A stretch of DNA of 64,000 nucleotides from Cladocopium goreaui (taxonomy: Eukaryota > Sar > Dinophyceae > Suessiales > Symbiodiniaceae), in NCBI GenBank assembly GCA_947184155.2, contig CAMXCT020000901.1, forward strand, positions 130,001 to 194,000. Direction: 5' to 3'. Below are positions 32,975 to 42,769 of the stretch, one piece after another. A model generated the notes under the pieces. The model was given only the letters and a program-made list of their open reading frames with translations. It made no database searches and was not told the DNA's origin. The first letter of the stretch is position 1, and the number at the start of each line of letters is the position of its first letter. The translations under genes and the position numbers were made by a program.

Positions 32975-33476
32975 TGGAATTAAAGCAAGGTTAGGGTAAC
33001 TGGGGTCAGTTACACCCAATTGATCCCAATTCTATGGATTCTATATGATTCTATGTTCATGCACTAATCCAATGGATTTTTTTCGTATGAAATCCACGAC
33101 TACTTGTTATTCGTGGCTATAGAAAAACTGGGCTTCCATTTATTCATGGGATCCTCCAAGCCAATCTTTGGTAATGTTGGTGAAGGGCTTGGTTTTTATT
33201 GGATATCCTTTTCAATGCTTATACGATTATCAAACAAACAATGGTTATACCATGATCAATTATATATTATATATATACTAATGTTACCAATATAGTCTAC
33301 TTAGATATGTCAACACATCGATGACTATAATCCATCTGGAAAACGTGTTTCTCAGTCAAAATCGGGTGGATCTTTGCCGAAACTCAAGCCAGAAATCAAA
33401 ATCCCATTTCGAACATGTCGAGATCATTTTCGGGGGGAAGTAGTGTTTTTCATTTCTCCGCACCTATGTTAGGTTA

Positions 33477-33597
33477 CAATGTGAGGCCCCCAAGATAGCT
33501 AAGTTGGTTTATAACTCCAATAATTGTGGTTTATGGTATTGATAACTATAGTTGCTGGTGTTTATAAACCAACTTATAATTGGGGGGGCCCACATTG
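33477..33597. mobile_element. foldback element family 4 with 12 bp TSD
   Basis: Inverted ends CAATGTGAGGCCCCCAA and TTGGGGGGGCCCACATTG, inner arms AAGTTGGTTTATAA and TTATAAACCAACTT. It is flanked by the direct repeat TATGTTAGGTTA (33465-33476 and 33598-33609). No ORF. Partial relatives are near 32603-32660 and 45572-45630. Confidence 0.75.
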
Positions 33598-33758
33598 TAT
33601 GTTAGGTTACTTGTTTGGCATATCTCAGATGTATCACTAGGTCGATGCATGATTTGTTGAGAAACAGCTTGGGCCCTTGGTTCGGTGCAGACCGTCCTTA
33701 TATGTCGTTCTCACGTATTCATAGTTCAAATAGCTAAATGATACCATCTTACGAGATT

Positions 33759-33872
33759 TACCCTCAGGTAAACGTTTACATAACTATGGAAAGATCCACC
33801 ATTTTCAATTGGTAAATTCACTATTTCTATGGCCATGTTCCAGTTCGCTTTTTGTATGTTTACCAGAGGGTA
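33759..33872. mobile_element. foldback element family 1
   Basis: TACCCTCAGGTAAACGTTTA and TGTATGTTTACCAGAGGGTA enclose TTCACTATTTCTATGGCCAT. Non-coding. Confidence 0.8.
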
Positions 33873-34330
33873 TATTTTTGGTGATATAATGGTGAATAAA
33901 TGTAATCCATAATACCATGATATGCATATCCATCTTACCAAAAAATACCATAATACCATGATAGGCCATTTTACCATAGATTTACCATATTACCATAGTT
34001 CAAATAGCTAAATGATAGCTATGGTAGTTCGATGGCTTATTGAGTTCGATTCGATTTGCCTATTCAACATGCTGTGACCAGGGGCTATCGAAGAAATGAC
34101 CAGGGGCTATGCCTAAATATACTTCATATATCACACTATATCACTTCCTAAGCGAAACCATGGGTTTTCCAGATTTTTCTGTTTCACATTTATATGTTCA
34201 TTTTTTGTTGCTTAAATATGTTTAAATCCCTATTCATCACCATCAAAACCGGTTAAAATCCCATTGGCTGCCATGAAATGCCATTCAAATCCCATGTAAA
34301 CCCCATGTAAATCCCATGTAAATCCCATGT

Positions 34331-34445
34331 ACCATCTGGTTATTTAACATAGCCATGGAAGATCCACCCATTTTTAAGAACGGTAAACCATCTATTTCTA
34401 TGGGCCATCGAAATCCCATGGCTACGTTAGTCATAACCAGATGGT
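34331..34445. mobile_element. foldback element family 1, ATGGTTATGAC variant
   Basis: ACCATCTGGTTATTTAACAT and TTAGTCATAACCAGATGGT face each other. The middle matches the 19938-20052 copy (GGTAAACCATCTATTTCTAT). Confidence 0.75.
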
Positions 34446-34625
34446 GAATCCCATGATCATCCCATTCTTCACCATTGTTAACCCATTGTTGAACCATGAA
34501 AAATCACCATTTATAGTGGTTAAATATCCCATTAGATCCCATGTAAATCCCATGTAAATTAACATAGACCTGGTAGATAGGGGTTGGAAGATTAGTGTAA
34601 ATCCCACTTTTCTTGGCTAAATCAT

Positions 34626-34735
34626 GATGAAGGTTTCCCTGCCCCCTCCGTCCAGGCGCTCCTTGGGAGGTGTACAGCTGGGTTCCGCCTTGATCCACTC
34701 CCAGGTCTCAGTCCCTGATCCGAAGATGGGGACAT
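34626..34735 (-). CDS. HFDVNKT-family gene, exon (WEWIKAEPSCTPP)
   Basis: The minus-strand frame after CCAAG translates to VPIFGSGTETWEWIKAEPSC, then TPPKERLDGGG. The W-x-W...PSCTPP signature follows the DLFWG segment in the family as I know it, and the DLFWG exon is the preceding one (42770-42856). The exact donor is unclear; a GC-type donor near 34641 is possible. Copia-2 lies in the intron between this exon and the previous one. Confidence 0.55.
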
Positions 34736-34851
34736 CTTGGGGATAGATCAACATTTACATATACAATTTACATAAAATGTAATATGTCATGTATATCATA
34801 TTATATATATATGATATATATATATAATGTATAAAATGATATCTCATATAT

Positions 34852-34942
34852 TGCAGATACCGCCTATAGCGGCCAGGTCCCCGTTTTCGCTCCAGATGGC
34901 TCCGGTATGGATGCCTATGACATGAGATGCATGAAATTTGCA
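34852..34942 (-). repeat. copia-2 3' LTR (91 bp)
   Basis: TGCAGATACCGCC...AAATTTGCA, 91 bp, differs from 41599-41689 at one position by eye. The flanking 5 bp TATAT is repeated after the other LTR, though this is ambiguous in (TA)n DNA. Confidence 0.85.
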
Positions 34943-35009
34943 CCCCCTGTGCTACGCGTCCGCTTTGAACCGGACTAGTAGCATGGAAAAGTAGCGGAGC
35001 CTGGCCAGG

Positions 35010-36740
35010 TCACTTGATCAATTTATGACCCGTCCGGCCGCTCACTGTGAAACCCAGTCGCTGCAAATGCGACTGAATGATGCCTCTGGTTTGAACCTTC
35101 GTCACCAAATCGCTGTCATTCACCGGCCCCTTGATCTTCTCAACTTCTAACTCCTTTTCGGCCACTTTGTCCTGCAGCCAAAGGAATTTCGCCTGTATGT
35201 GGCGACTCTGCCCCACGCCACGTCTTTCGCTCAAGGCTTTGGCGCTGCTGCTGTCCACCCGCAATCTTGTGGACCTCGTTCTCCAACCCCAAAAGTCGAA
35301 GATGCCCCTGACAAACTCGGCCAACGTCGCCGTCCTCGCCATAGCATAGTACTCGCTCTCCGCACTGGATAGTGCAACCACCTTTTGGCTCGACCCCTTA
35401 ACCAACAGGGTGTGATCACCAAACTTGATCACAGATCCTGAAGTGGACCTTCTGGTCTTCAGGTCGCCAGCCCAGTCGGAGTCGCTAAAGGCGATCACCC
35501 CGGCATTCTCAAGCGTCTGCTTGTAGAAGATCCTTTTGAGGTACGGGTACTTCAGCAAATAGCGCACCACCTTCTTGAGCTTCAACCAATCGTTCATCTT
35601 GGGCCCCTTCATTGCTCCTGCCAACGTTCTGACCGAATGGCAAAGGTCAGGCCTGTCAGAAGACAAGTAGGCCATCCTCATGACCATAGACCTGAACTGA
35701 CTGGACTGTTTTGCGTCCAGGCAAGGCTGTCTCTCAGTCTCCAGGAAGTCCACCTGCGTAGGCTTGTCCTCAGGAATGTCACATCCCTTTGTTCGATCAT
35801 CGAAGCCGAAGTCCTTCACCAGCAAGTCAACGTGTCTTGCATCAGCTTCGATCTCCAAACGTTCACCTCCTTCCGCTCCATCTGGATAGTAACGGACCAA
35901 ACGATTGAGAAAGAACATCTCCTGTGCCTCATTGCCATCTTTGCCAAGCAAGGCTTCCCATCTAGCCGTGTACTTGGCATTCAAGATCTCATCAAACCAA
36001 CGTAGTTCCTCTTCGCTCCCCACCAAAAGGAAGTCATCACCATGCACCAAACCCATCATGTTCTTCACCTGGAAAACTGCTGGGCACAGTGCACTGAACT
36101 GTGCACCCTGGCTTTTCAACCAGCACTGGTAATCCTTCTGGAAGATTTGAGACGCATCTTGCGTCCCGTACATGCTGCGCAGCAGCCTGCCAACCATCGG
36201 AACTTCATCTTCAGGCTGGTGCTTGTCCTCCTCGGGGAGCTCCACGAAGATCTCCCTGGCTGCCTTGCCCATGAAGTGAGCTCGTGACACATCCCAAGCT
36301 GCCATCATCTTGCGAACTTCTCCACGTTCACGGCGTGTCATGAAAGCACTCATCAGCGCGTAGACACTCTCCAAAGGCGGAGTTGCAGCAAATGTATCAG
36401 CTCCAAGTTGTTCAGCAAGTGGTTTTGCTCGCTTGATCTCCTTCGCCACCAAGCGACTTCTGATTTTGGGAGCTGTGTGATCTCCCTTGTTGACATCCAC
36501 CCATTTGAGTGGGAGAGGTTTGCCCTGACACTCTGATGCAGGCACCCTCTCATACACCTTTTCTTTCCTCAACCAATCCAGCTCTTCCTGACGAGCCTTT
36601 GCAACCAAGTCTGGATCCAACAGCTGTCCTGACGAATCATCCACGAACTTGGCCACTTCCTCATCCCAGGCCACGGCGTCATCTGGCACTGGCCCACCAA
36701 CCATCTCCTCAATGGCACTGATGTGCCCATCCTTCTCCAA
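35010..36740 (-). CDS. copia-2 reverse transcriptase-RNase H
   Basis: A 576-codon frame begins directly after an in-frame TAG; its first codon is TTG, so it is the continuation of the upstream frame and has no start of its own. The RT has LKWVDVNKGD, DVSRAHFMG and an active-site box VHGDDF near 234 in place of YVDD. The RNase H has AFSDSDWAGD near 417, SSAESEYYAM near 462 and a C-terminal SRHIQAKFLWLQ, typical of copia. It ends 67 bp from the 3' LTR. Confidence 0.88.
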   Translation of the reverse strand: MEKDGHISAIEEMVGGPVPDDAVAWDEEVAKFVDDSSGQLLDPDLVAKARQEELDWLRKEKVYERVPASECQGKPLPLKWVDVNKGDHTAPKIRSRLVAKEIKRAKPLAEQLGADTFAATPPLESVYALMSAFMTRRERGEVRKMMAAWDVSRAHFMGKAAREIFVELPEEDKHQPEDEVPMVGRLLRSMYGTQDASQIFQKDYQCWLKSQGAQFSALCPAVFQVKNMMGLVHGDDFLLVGSEEELRWFDEILNAKYTARWEALLGKDGNEAQEMFFLNRLVRYYPDGAEGGERLEIEADARHVDLLVKDFGFDDRTKGCDIPEDKPTQVDFLETERQPCLDAKQSSQFRSMVMRMAYLSSDRPDLCHSVRTLAGAMKGPKMNDWLKLKKVVRYLLKYPYLKRIFYKQTLENAGVIAFSDSDWAGDLKTRRSTSGSVIKFGDHTLLVKGSSQKVVALSSAESEYYAMARTATLAEFVRGIFDFWGWRTRSTRLRVDSSSAKALSERRGVGQSRHIQAKFLWLQDKVAEKELEVEKIKGPVNDSDLVTKVQTRGIIQSHLQRLGFTVSGRTGHKLIK

Positions 36741-37145
36741 CTACCTCTTCAAACCTCGAAGTATGGCCTCACAAAGTTTCGGAGGATAGACTTGTGCTGC
36801 TCGAGCTCGGGCTGCACCAATGAGATGAACATGTCGATGTGGTTCTTCTCCAGGCACATAGTTGTTGCACACCCCTCGAAGCTCCTCAGCAATCATCTCA
36901 CTGTTCGTCATCCAATAGGTCTCCTTCCGAACATGCCCCAAGTTGCCATCATCATCAGGAAGCATCATCTCGAATCGGCACATTGGGCTCTGGACCAGAA
37001 ACGTGTCCGGCTGCTCCACCATCTCCAAGGTTTCCTTCTCACTCCAACTTGTGCTCTCCTTCGGATGCTCGTGAAGGTAGTAACCTCCCAAAGACTTCTG
37101 ATGCTTGCAGCACTTCAAAGACCTCGACAATCTCATCTTTCCCAA
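36741..37145 (-). CDS. copia-2 methyltransferase-like domain, C-terminal half
   Basis: A 134-codon segment in the RT register, separated from RT only by a TAG. It continues the domain that begins at the end of the gag-integrase frame (SSPPCTTFS), which is in another register. It includes YYLHEHPKESTSW; a His-x-Glu-x-Pro box after a Pro-Cys loop recalls motif VI after motif IV of C5 cytosine methyltransferases. The -1 register change near 37140 looks like an indel, because no canonical slippery site is present. Confidence 0.6.
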   Translation of the reverse strand: MGKMRLSRSLKCCKHQKSLGGYYLHEHPKESTSWSEKETLEMVEQPDTFLVQSPMCRFEMMLPDDDGNLGHVRKETYWMTNSEMIAEELRGVCNNYVPGEEPHRHVHLIGAARARAAQVYPPKLCEAILRGLKR

Positions 37146-40100
37146 TCAGCCTCCACCACATCAGCTGGTCGTTTGAAGTTGCTCAGCCGACGTAATGGTG
37201 AAAATGTTGTGCACGGAGGGGAACTTGTTACCAGCCACGGTTGTTCCATTGAGATCAGCTCCAACGCCTGCTCGAAGTCCTCCTGTTTGTCCAAGTCCCA
37301 ATAGCTGGACCCATCAGGCTTGAGCTCCTCAAGGTCTATGGCCGCCCCCTTCCTCAAACCAAACCTTTCCACCATCTGATTCAAACGCTTGGGTGAAAAC
37401 ACCTCAATCACATCCATCGCCGCCAAGTCTGCAATCATCTTGGCCGACTCGAAGCTTCCCATCACCTCCGTCATGGCCCTGATTGAAGCCTCCTTCATGC
37501 TGCTCTCAGCCTCAGACTCCTTCAGCAGGTCCTCCACATCCAAAGGCTCATCAGCTTTCCGCTTCTGGCCACCTGAAGGTAGTGAATCTCCCAGGCGAGT
37601 GGGCTCTCCTCCGGCCGCCTCAACCGAGGGCACAGGCTCTCCTCCAGCCGCGTCTCCTCGGGAGGTCGGGCCAAAAGCCACATCAGCCATGGGCTCTGCT
37701 ACCTCAGTCTGCTGTCGCTCCTCCTCTCTCAGCCTTTTGATCTCGGCCTTCTCCCTCTGGAACTCATCATCAACGTTGCGCTTGATGCGCATTCTGCATT
37801 CCTCACTGTGGGCAATCTGCTGAAACCCAGCACCTCTTGCCACACTGGCACACCCTGGGCAACCCGTAGTTTTCCCAAACTTCGCCAAGTGCTCCCTGCG
37901 AACTGGCCATGCCTTCTTTGAACTTGGTGTCCCAGGTGCGCTGCCACTTGGTGCGCCAACCATCGGAGACTTGTCAACCATCTCCTCGGCCTGTTGTTGA
38001 ACTTCTCCAGCTTGACCAACTTGTTGAGCTTGTCCTGGAACCGGAGCTGCAATCACCACAGGCACTGGTGCTGGAAGTGCCAACTGCTCTTCCCCAGCTT
38101 GAACCTTCTTGACATAGGCCCTGACATCCCATGGTGACCCTTTGAGGTTGGTTTCCAAGTCACCCCATTTCTCGTCCTCTGCCAAAGAGTGATAGGAACT
38201 CCCAATCACCACACCGTCCTCCGTCATTCCAAGGACACTGCCAAACCTGTTGTGACAGCCAATGAATCTTGCCGATCTCATCTTCGCCAAATCACCTCGG
38301 CGTCCTTTTCCAGCAGGTTTGATCATGATGCGCTCTCCAAAGATCGGAAGAGCCTTAACCCACTTCTTTCCAGTCCGACGTTCTTCAGGTGTCTTGCCGT
38401 CGGCCCCAACACGATACCTGTTTGCCTGCTCGGCTGCATACCGAGGTATCCATGTCAGCAAAGGATGCCCTTCTGGAACTTTGCCTCCAAAACGTTTCTC
38501 AACCATCATGGTGATGGCTCTGATACGCCATTTGATTTCTTTCACTGCAGCCTCAGCCTCACCGTTTGCACGTGAATCACCTGATGGGCTCTCCTCACAG
38601 ACAACCTTGGTGACAGTTGCAGCATCTCGTCCTGCGAGCTTCTTCATCTTGACCAGAGTGTGTTCACCATCACTTTTGAGAACAACCTCCTTCCATCCCA
38701 GCAACTCCAAGAACCGGGTCAAAAGCTTTTGCGCAGTGGTGTTGCCCTGACCCTTTTTCTCCAAAGCAGTTGCCATCATCATGCCCGTGGAGCGGTCTTG
38801 GACGACCAGATTGGGCTTTGCTCCTTCTTCTTCTCCAAGATAGAAGTAGTCCATGACCACAGTGTGATACGTCTCCTGGGAGTGGTCAACTCGCCTATGC
38901 TGCTTAGAGTACCCTGTTGCTGCTAGGCACTCCTGGCACCAATTGCGGAAAACCGCATGTCCCGAAGCCTCGTGTTCACGTCGTTCTTCTTCACTGGGTG
39001 TCACTGGATCCCATCCCGGCTTGGCGGGGCGAGCTTCAACTCCTTCAGAGATCTCACCGCCCTCACCGTCATCCAAGATTGCCTCCTCGATCGCACAAGC
39101 CAATCTTGTAGTAGATGGGCTCCTCCTCGGAATGGGTACCACCTCAGTTGTCACCGTTGTGCCACCAACCATATGCCTCGGCGGCTCACTCGGTGATCTT
39201 GGTGACATTTCGCCATCTGCAGTGACCTCCTCCTTCAGGTAGAAGTTGTAGATGCCATCCTCCTCAAGAACGGGGATGATTCCATCTTTTCCGAAGCGAC
39301 CCACAGCCTTGTAGTAGGCCTCATTCATGGCCTTGCTCACTGGGTGGCTGGTTGGAATGATTTCACCTCCTCCAGCTCCAAGCCAAGTCATGTAGCCTTT
39401 GCCATGCATCTGCCCTGCACTGATGAGAACCTTGTGCACGTCGGCCACACTCCCATTTAGTTTTCTTCTCATCCCTGTGGTGTCACTTCCTCGAATTGTT
39501 GCTTTGCCGTAGTCCTGCACCACCTCACCAGATGCAGTCCTCAGCCTCAAAGTTCCTGGTTGTAGATCTCGAAACATCTTCTTGGGGAAGACCGTCACTG
39601 ATGCGCCTGTGTCCAAGTTGCAGCATATCCAATTGGGCTCACCTGCCGCCACAGATGAAACTTCTGAAAGACTCTCATGTGCAGCAGGTTCCTCCACGTT
39701 CTCCTCTTCAGTGACATCCGGCGTCACCATGACATACTCATTGCCACTTTCATCAATCCTCACCGACCTCGATCTCGATGGTCTACTCGATGCCAGTGTT
39801 CTCCTCGGTCTCGAAGCTCTGCTTGGTCTCCTTGATGTTGTTCTTGATCTCGAAGCGTCTGGGTTGAATGGCCTCTCAACCAGTGATCTTGAAGGTGATG
39901 CTGACCTCGATCTTCTGCTTCTCCTTGAACTCCCTGGTGGGCTGTAAGAAGGACTTCTAGGAATCCTCCTGTCAACTTCTTCACCCTCTCCGACCACTGT
40001 GATTGTCGCCATCTCTACAGAGCATAGTTCCAGTCCGCTTGCAGAAGCTGGCTCAGGTTCTGGATGGCTCTCCAACGAAGATGCCGCTTTCGGCTTGGGT

Positions 40101-40981
40101 GGAGCTTGGGCTCCTTTTGCACCTCCTTTCCCTTTTCCATTCAGAGCCCAACAGTCGCTCTTCTTGTGTCCCGGCTTGCCGCAATGATTGCATTTGCCGG
40201 CAAACTTCCCATCCTTCTTCGGGCTTGCACTTGCTGACCTTGAACTTGAATTGTTGTTTTGGCCTCCACCTGATCCCTTACCAGACCAGCAGTCCCGTTT
40301 GCGGTGTCCAAACTTCCCGCAAAGGTCGCAGTTGCCCTCGAACTTCTGGGAAATTTTGTTGGAGCCCCCTGATCCAGCTTTGCCCCCTGAGCCACTCTTG
40401 CCCCCACCTTTGGTCCTCGCCAGACTGGAAATAGACCCTTGTACTACTCGAACCAAAGAATCAACATCCATTGGAATTGCACCTGAATGCCCCGAGCTCG
40501 ACTTTGCAAAGTTGCCACTGACCACAAGTTTGCTCCCGGTCTTGGCCTCGATGAAGGTGACAATCTCCCGCTCCATCTCCTCGAAGTTCTTGAAGCGGGC
40601 AAAATTCATCAGTAAATGCTGCTCCAACTCCTTGGGGACCAACTTCTCAAGCGCGTTCATGGCCAAAGACTCAGGTAGAGGTTCTCGAATTCCCAGTTGA
40701 TCCCTCTTCTTGTCATAGCGGATCCTCAAGGCTTTCCACCGTTCCAAGGCACTTTGCAACGTGTCATACGTCGCCCTCTCTGGATTGGTCAATGCATGGA
40801 GCATGACCCTCTTCCTGCTGCCGGTTGCTGGGTCGAACCGACGATGCAAACATCGCCATGCGTCCAAGCCAGCACCAGTTGCCACGTTCTCGACGATGTC
40901 AAAGGGGATGCCCTCGGTGGTCGCTCTGAGCACGCTGTACATCTGGCTGTTAAAGTCATGAACCTCGTCCCACTGGTCCAA
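37133..40981 (-). CDS. copia-2 gag-protease-integrase
   Basis: A 1,282-codon frame. The gag C-terminus holds two CCHC knuckles (CDLCGKFGHRKRDC near 220 and CNHCGKPGHKKSDC near 265). Protease motif LDTGASVTVF is near 455. Integrase has CQECLA, then catalytic D near 709 (MDYFYLG), D near 771 (SDGEH) and E near 807 (ANGEAEAA). The C-terminal ~100 residues (IEVFSP..., SSPPCTTFS near 1255) start a methyltransferase-like domain that continues in another frame. The true gag start lies upstream at 41415 in a different register. Confidence 0.85.
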   Translation of the reverse strand: MDQWDEVHDFNSQMYSVLRATTEGIPFDIVENVATGAGLDAWRCLHRRFDPATGSRKRVMLHALTNPERATYDTLQSALERWKALRIRYDKKRDQLGIREPLPESLAMNALEKLVPKELEQHLLMNFARFKNFEEMEREIVTFIEAKTGSKLVVSGNFAKSSSGHSGAIPMDVDSLVRVVQGSISSLARTKGGGKSGSGGKAGSGGSNKISQKFEGNCDLCGKFGHRKRDCWSGKGSGGGQNNNSSSRSASASPKKDGKFAGKCNHCGKPGHKKSDCWALNGKGKGGAKGAQAPPKPKAASSLESHPEPEPASASGLELCSVEMATITVVGEGEEVDRRIPRSPSYSPPGSSRRSRRSRSASPSRSLVERPFNPDASRSRTTSRRPSRASRPRRTLASSRPSRSRSVRIDESGNEYVMVTPDVTEEENVEEPAAHESLSEVSSVAAGEPNWICCNLDTGASVTVFPKKMFRDLQPGTLRLRTASGEVVQDYGKATIRGSDTTGMRRKLNGSVADVHKVLISAGQMHGKGYMTWLGAGGGEIIPTSHPVSKAMNEAYYKAVGRFGKDGIIPVLEEDGIYNFYLKEEVTADGEMSPRSPSEPPRHMVGGTTVTTEVVPIPRRSPSTTRLACAIEEAILDDGEGGEISEGVEARPAKPGWDPVTPSEEERREHEASGHAVFRNWCQECLAATGYSKQHRRVDHSQETYHTVVMDYFYLGEEEGAKPNLVVQDRSTGMMMATALEKKGQGNTTAQKLLTRFLELLGWKEVVLKSDGEHTLVKMKKLAGRDAATVTKVVCEESPSGDSRANGEAEAAVKEIKWRIRAITMMVEKRFGGKVPEGHPLLTWIPRYAAEQANRYRVGADGKTPEERRTGKKWVKALPIFGERIMIKPAGKGRRGDLAKMRSARFIGCHNRFGSVLGMTEDGVVIGSSYHSLAEDEKWGDLETNLKGSPWDVRAYVKKVQAGEEQLALPAPVPVVIAAPVPGQAQQVGQAGEVQQQAEEMVDKSPMVGAPSGSAPGTPSSKKAWPVRREHLAKFGKTTGCPGCASVARGAGFQQIAHSEECRMRIKRNVDDEFQREKAEIKRLREEERQQTEVAEPMADVAFGPTSRGDAAGGEPVPSVEAAGGEPTRLGDSLPSGGQKRKADEPLDVEDLLKESEAESSMKEASIRAMTEVMGSFESAKMIADLAAMDVIEVFSPKRLNQMVERFGLRKGAAIDLEELKPDGSSYWDLDKQEDFEQALELISMEQPWLVTSSPPCTTFSPLRRLSNFKRPADVVEADWER

Positions 40982-40989
40982 AGGTCTGC

Positions 40990-41415
40990 ATTGCTCCCAT
41001 AGCTGTTGGCTATCTCCTCATTGGTGATCTCGCTATCAGCGGATGCCGCCCATTCCAGCACCTCCCTTGACCGTCCTCCATAGACACCGAAGACGTAGTC
41101 CTCGACCTTGACTGCCCACACCCTGAACCGTTGTTCAGCGGCTTCATCCCCCAAAACTTGGGGTTTTCCAAGACCCTTTGGGTCAAACAGTCCTTTTGGC
41201 CTTGACAACCGCTCCAGTGCTTGAGGTAGTCCTCGGAGAGCATGTAGTACTTCTTGGGCTTGAAATCCCGCAGCTGATGCCGTAGGCGACTGTGCCTGCA
41301 CCGCCTCAAAGTTCATCATCCTTTCTCGCAAGGTCTGGTTCTCGGCCTGCGTCACCTGCACTTGCTGCTGCAGCTGGGTCACTATCGTCATGAGGTCCTC
41401 CATAGATGCAGCCAT
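40990..41415 (-). CDS. copia-2 gag N-terminus (frameshifted)
   Basis: From the ATG at 41415 the frame begins MAASMEDLMTIVTQLQQQ, a heptad-rich helix typical of dinoflagellate copia gags, and continues through RVWAVKVEDYVFGVYGG. Near 41000, after NEEIANSYG, sense continues in another register (LDQWDEVHDF) that joins the 37133-40981 frame. A 1-2 base indel is inferred there. Confidence 0.7.
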
Positions 41416-41581
41416 AGATCACACCCACAGCCACCAGGTGAATGCCAGTGCACTCGGCTAGGAGGATCCCGAAGAGCACCGCAAGCAGGTAGGGCCACCA
41501 CCTCCACGAAGTCAGTCTCGGATGCGAGCCCAGGACCAGCGGCCTGCTCAGTGCCGCTCGGCCCTTTTCAGCTGCAGCGCC

Positions 41582-41598
41582 ACCACGGCACGCTACCA
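41582..41598 (-). promoter_or_regulatory. copia-2 primer-binding site
   Basis: Directly inside the 5' LTR the minus strand reads TGGTAGCGTGCCGTGG. It shares TGGTAGCG with the copia-1 site and again suggests an initiator-Met tRNA primer. Confidence 0.55.
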
Positions 41599-41689
41599 TG
41601 CAGATACCGCCTATAGCGGCCAGGTCCCTGTTTTCGCTCCAGATGGCTCCGGTATGGATGCCTATGACATGAGATGCATGAAATTTGCA
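41599..41689 (-). repeat. copia-2 5' LTR (91 bp)
   Basis: Matches 34852-34942 with one difference (CCCTG versus CCCCG). TATAT flanks both outer ends. Confidence 0.85.
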
Positions 41690-41900
41690 TATATATATAT
41701 ATGTGATATATATATATCATATATCATATATATGTGTGTGTGATATATATATATATATATCACATATAATAGATGATATATATATATGTGTTATATATAT
41801 GATATATATATATATATGATATGTATATATATGATATATATATATATATATGATATGTATATATGATATGTATATATATATGATATGTATATGTATATTT
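41690..41900. repeat. (TA)n-rich microsatellite
   Basis: Nearly pure TA with ATGATATG interruptions. It is the insertion target of copia-2. Confidence 0.9.
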
Positions 41901-41939
41901 TGTCCAAAAAATATAGAAAAATATATCTATATGTTGGGA

Positions 41940-42025
41940 TTGATATAGAACTCGAACCTGATTGAAATGGGTTTCTCCAGAGAAATCTGTGTGGTAGCGT
42001 TAACCATTACCGTATATGGCTTACG
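41940..42025 (-). ncRNA. tRNA-like sequence (possible SINE head or tRNA relic)
   Basis: On the minus strand TACGGTAATGGTTAACGC resembles a pol III A box/D arm. CAGATTTCTCTGGAGA resembles an anticodon arm, and 40-odd bases after the A box AGGTTCGAGTTCT resembles a B box. T-arm pairing is poor and no acceptor stem is evident, so it is not a functional tRNA. A tRNA-derived SINE or pseudogene is the best guess. Confidence 0.4.
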
Positions 42026-42769
42026 GACAAGGAAACATTGGGATTGATATTGGATTTCATCAGCCGAAATTGAGGAAAACATGCAAGTTCAGTGCGGAAG
42101 ATGAGTTTCTACGCCGGATTTTTGATGGTTTGATGGTACCTCCATACCCAAATCTTGTTGAAAAGACATCAGCACCGGTTAGAAACCAGCACCCGAAATC
42201 TGGGATTTGACCCCTGACCGCTGTGGAGCTGCCGGATTCCACAAAGAACATGGGGAGCTGTGAGTGATTTGTCCAACAGAAAGTGGAATGTAACTGAACT
42301 CTGGCAATTTTACCTAACATCACCTAACAGTTTAGTGGCCATTTCAAATCCCATCAAGAATCATCAAGATATACTGATGTAATCAACACTAGCAAACACT
42401 ATATAGTTGGTTGTGAGCTCGCCTATGGACAATTGACCACAACATGCAAGGGCAATTGGAACCATCTTCCCGTTTCCGATAAAAGACAAAAGCTCTTGCC
42501 TGAAGACACCAACAAACCGAGTTATCCTTTATTTACCGCGACTTTCAACACATCCGAAGATCCATGGCCAATCTTAGATACCCTGGTTAGGATTCACCCA
42601 GTCGATTGACCTAGATTTGTAGATCATTTTCCATTAGTCACCATTAATATACCCTTAATCATCATCATATAACCATCCTTAATCATTGCTATTAATGATC
42701 ATTAAATACCATCTTAATACCATTGCTTCGTCCATCAACGTTATTTTTTTTCATTGGACGAAGCATCCT
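42026..42769. other. intron-like DNA
   Basis: A GC-moderate open segment at 42060-42210 (plus frame with SAEDEFLRRIFDGLM) could be an exon of unknown strand. The rest is AT-rich with no repeat family recognised. Confidence 0.3.

Larger units (their letters stand above)
34852..41689 (-). mobile_element. degraded Ty1/copia retrotransposon with very short LTRs (copia-2)
   Basis: A 6,838 bp minus-strand element is bounded by 91 bp TG...CA repeats and inserted in a (TA)n tract. It keeps the copia order gag-protease-integrase-RT-RNase H. At least two frameshifts (near 41000 and 37140) and one in-frame TAG (36741-36743) interrupt the coding sequence, so it is probably non-autonomous. The LTRs are short for a coding-size copia element. 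Confidence 0.88.

Noticed and set aside
37133..37150. Possible programmed -1 shift at TGGGAAAGATGA in copia-2
   Set aside because: The zero-frame codons (TGG GAA AGA TGA) do not form an X XXY YYZ slippery heptamer; the element is otherwise degraded, so an indel is simpler.
41306..41599. 97-codon minus frame with a hydrophobic stretch in the copia-2 leader
   Set aside because: It spans the primer-binding site and overlaps the better gag start at 41415 in another frame.
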